From positions 78,166-142,165 of the forward strand of contig NZ_WIAO01000013.1 of the NCBI RefSeq assembly GCF_009451885.1: a stretch of DNA of 64,000 nt, given 5' to 3'. The translations under genes and the position numbers were made by a program. The stretch's first letter is position 1. Every line of letters starts with the position of its first letter. Source of the DNA: Glycomyces albidus. GTDB lineage: Bacteria > Actinomycetota > Actinomycetes > Mycobacteriales > Micromonosporaceae. Below, piece by piece: positions 62,753-64,000 of the stretch. The notes under the pieces were generated by a model. That model worked only from the letters and a program-made list of their open reading frames with translations. It was not told where the DNA came from and searched no databases.

Positions 62753-63763
62753 TTACTTGAACGTCGACACGCGCAGGTGCCGGAGCAGGTGGACGTCGGT
62801 GGCGCCGCCGGTCGAGGAGGCGAAACCGAACTTGAACGTCTCGGGCGCCTCGACCGGCATCCGCGACTCCAGGACCCGGACCCAGCCGCCGCCGTCGAAG
62901 AAGTCGATGTCGACGGTGACCTTCGGCTTGGCGTCGTCGGAGATCTTCAGCTTGACCAGGCGCTTCGCGTCGTCGAGCGTCTCGGCGCGCAGGGACTCGG
63001 GGAAGTCGGTGCCGAAGACGTCGCCGTCGCCGTACTCGCCGATCTTCTCGTCGGTCGCGCTGGTCGCGATCAGGCAGTAGCCCTCGACGCCCTGGCCGGG
63101 GCCGCGGAGGGCGACGTTGTCGGGCGCGCGGTTGAGGGTCGCCTGGAGGTGGTCGGGCGCCCGGTGGTCCTCGGGGCAGCCCGAGCCGCGGCCCTCGGTG
63201 TCGGCCGAGAAGTTGCCCCAGGCGTCCAGGCCGAGGCCGAGGTAGCCGCCGTCGACGCCGTCCCGCTTGATGTCCTCGCGGTCGAACTGGGCGTAGCCGA
63301 GGCTGCCGCCGTAGGCGCCGACCTCGGTGAGGTCCGTGTCGCCGTCCACGATGAAGAACGAGATGCCGTCGGCGCCGGTGCCGCCGTACTGGTACTGGGC
63401 GAAGGTCACCTCGATGCCGCCCTCGTTCTCGAGGGCCTTGTTGTAGACGATGCCGCCGTAGTCGTACTTCTCGGTGTCGGTGAGCTGCAGGTAGCCGGGG
63501 GTCCTGCCCGATTCGGGGACCGGGCCGACCGCTTCGCCGGCGCAGGAGCCGAAGCCGTCCCCGCCGGCGACGGCGGTGCTCGCGGTCAGGCAGGCGTTGA
63601 GGGAGTGGAAGTTCGCGTCGGTGATCTCGGCGCCGGTGAAGTGCTCTTCGACCAGCAGCGTCTTCTCCTCGCGCGCGGTCTGCGCGCCCGCGGTGGCGGG
63701 GAGCGCGGCGAGCGCGCCGGCCAGCAGCATCGAGCCCGCGCCGAGCATGGCAATGCGATTCAC
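62753..63763 (-). CDS. secreted L-type lectin-domain protein
   Basis: 336 aa. Sec signal peptide in residues 1-27 (MLGAGSMLLAGALAALPATAGA). The mature protein is one beta-sandwich resembling legume/L-type lectins: GGIVYNKALENEGGIEVTFA, then GTGADGISFFIVDGDTDL, where the Asp of GADG is the usual metal/sugar aspartate. GGSLGYAQFDRED and GGYLGLGLDAWGNFS follow, with the Asp and Asn of DAWGNFS matching the calcium-site pattern. Cysteines at about 57, 73, 198 and 229 may form two disulfides. No enzyme domain or anchor is seen, so the protein is probably released or bound to surface sugars. The GTG at 63763 has AAGGAG 5 nt upstream. Ligand unknown. Confidence 0.85.
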   Translation of the reverse strand: MNRIAMLGAGSMLLAGALAALPATAGAQTAREEKTLLVEEHFTGAEITDANFHSLNACLTASTAVAGGDGFGSCAGEAVGPVPESGRTPGYLQLTDTEKYDYGGIVYNKALENEGGIEVTFAQYQYGGTGADGISFFIVDGDTDLTEVGAYGGSLGYAQFDREDIKRDGVDGGYLGLGLDAWGNFSADTEGRGSGCPEDHRAPDHLQATLNRAPDNVALRGPGQGVEGYCLIATSATDEKIGEYGDGDVFGTDFPESLRAETLDDAKRLVKLKISDDAKPKVTVDIDFFDGGGWVRVLESRMPVEAPETFKFGFASSTGGATDVHLLRHLRVSTFK

Positions 63764-64000
63764 AGGTGCTCCTTCGTTCCCGGTGTGCGGAGCGCCTGCC
63801 GGTCCCGGCCGCGTCCGCTGATCCCTGCGGCCCGAATCTCGGGCCGGTTACAGAGCGAAGCTATATGAGAACCCTGTGCGATTCCCGCTGTTCATTCAAT
63901 TGAGGACAGTCCACTCGCGCGCGGCGGCCCCCGCGGCGGCGCCGCCGCGCCGGGGCGGGTGGCGCGGAGGTCCGCACGTGGCGCGCGGGACGGCCCCGGG
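63764..64000. other. upstream region of the lectin gene, to window end
   Basis: 237 bp. An AT-richer stretch at 63855-63905 probably contains the lectin promoter. A CCCGA-ATC-TCGGG-type hairpin lies near 63831-63843. No gene is recognised before the window ends. Confidence 0.4.

Overview
The window is a high-GC, gene-dense stretch of an actinobacterial chromosome. Support comes from the futalosine menaquinone genes mqnE, mqnA and mqnC, a complete conservon (sensor kinase, Roadblock, DUF742, GTPase), a hemL to ccsA system II cytochrome c maturation operon, a DUF222-HNH endonuclease, an LpdA-type quinone reductase and a PASTA-less PknB-like kinase. Many starts are GTG, and many have a TANNNT hexamer 6 to 8 nt upstream in place of a Shine-Dalgarno site. 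A Glycomycetales-like organism (Glycomyces, Stackebrandtia) fits, but that is an inference from gene content.

Layout. 1-5.4 kb: partial NmrA-like gene, Nudix hydrolase, a lower-GC orphan gene, a 71-aa gene behind a hairpin leader, an amidohydrolase with a palindromic operator, and an epoxide-hydrolase-like gene. 5.5-10.4 kb: acs, a degenerate Fic-fold gene, and mqnE with two small membrane genes. 10.7-18.3 kb: NlpC/P60 endopeptidase, a giant disordered zinc-ribbon protein, a Crh-like HPr with Gln15, mqnA, an iron-sulfur-free reductase, mqnC and a tandem intergenic repeat. 18.3-25.7 kb: secreted serine protease, RCK-gated channel, tandem GNAT, lytic transglycosylase, cyclase-NTPase protein. 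25.8-31.8 kb: tightly overlapped hemL, phosphatase, TlpA, 56-aa membrane protein, ccdA, resB, ccsA. 31.9-36.8 kb: WXG/DUF3558 type VII-like cassette and two MHYT sensors. 37.4-42.2 kb: conservon. 42.7-47.0 kb: HNH gene with no clean stop, then an orphan Roadblock gene overlapped by a gene that carries a CvnA-like tail but no kinase. 47.3-62.7 kb: deoxyribose/nucleobase salvage (deoC, two ALDHs, upp, a phosphohexomutase) interrupted by a VapBC module, then a Ser/Thr kinase, a methylmalonyl-CoA-type mutase subunit, M20 hydrolase, GGCT and LpdA. 62.8-64 kb: secreted L-type lectin.

How parts work together. DeoC, the full-length ALDH and acs could route deoxyribose 5-phosphate through acetaldehyde and acetate to acetyl-CoA. 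MqnA, MqnE and MqnC supply menaquinone, while the hemL-ccs operon supplies haem and cytochrome c and LpdA handles quinones, so respiration is a recurring theme. The most unusual material is the kinase-less Roadblock/CvnA-tail operon, a family of about 65-bp dispersed intergenic repeats (four copies in two subfamilies), the Gln15 HPr paralogue, and the VapBC operon with a third Rpn-tail-like gene. No tRNA, rRNA, CRISPR array, prophage or intact insertion sequence was recognised.
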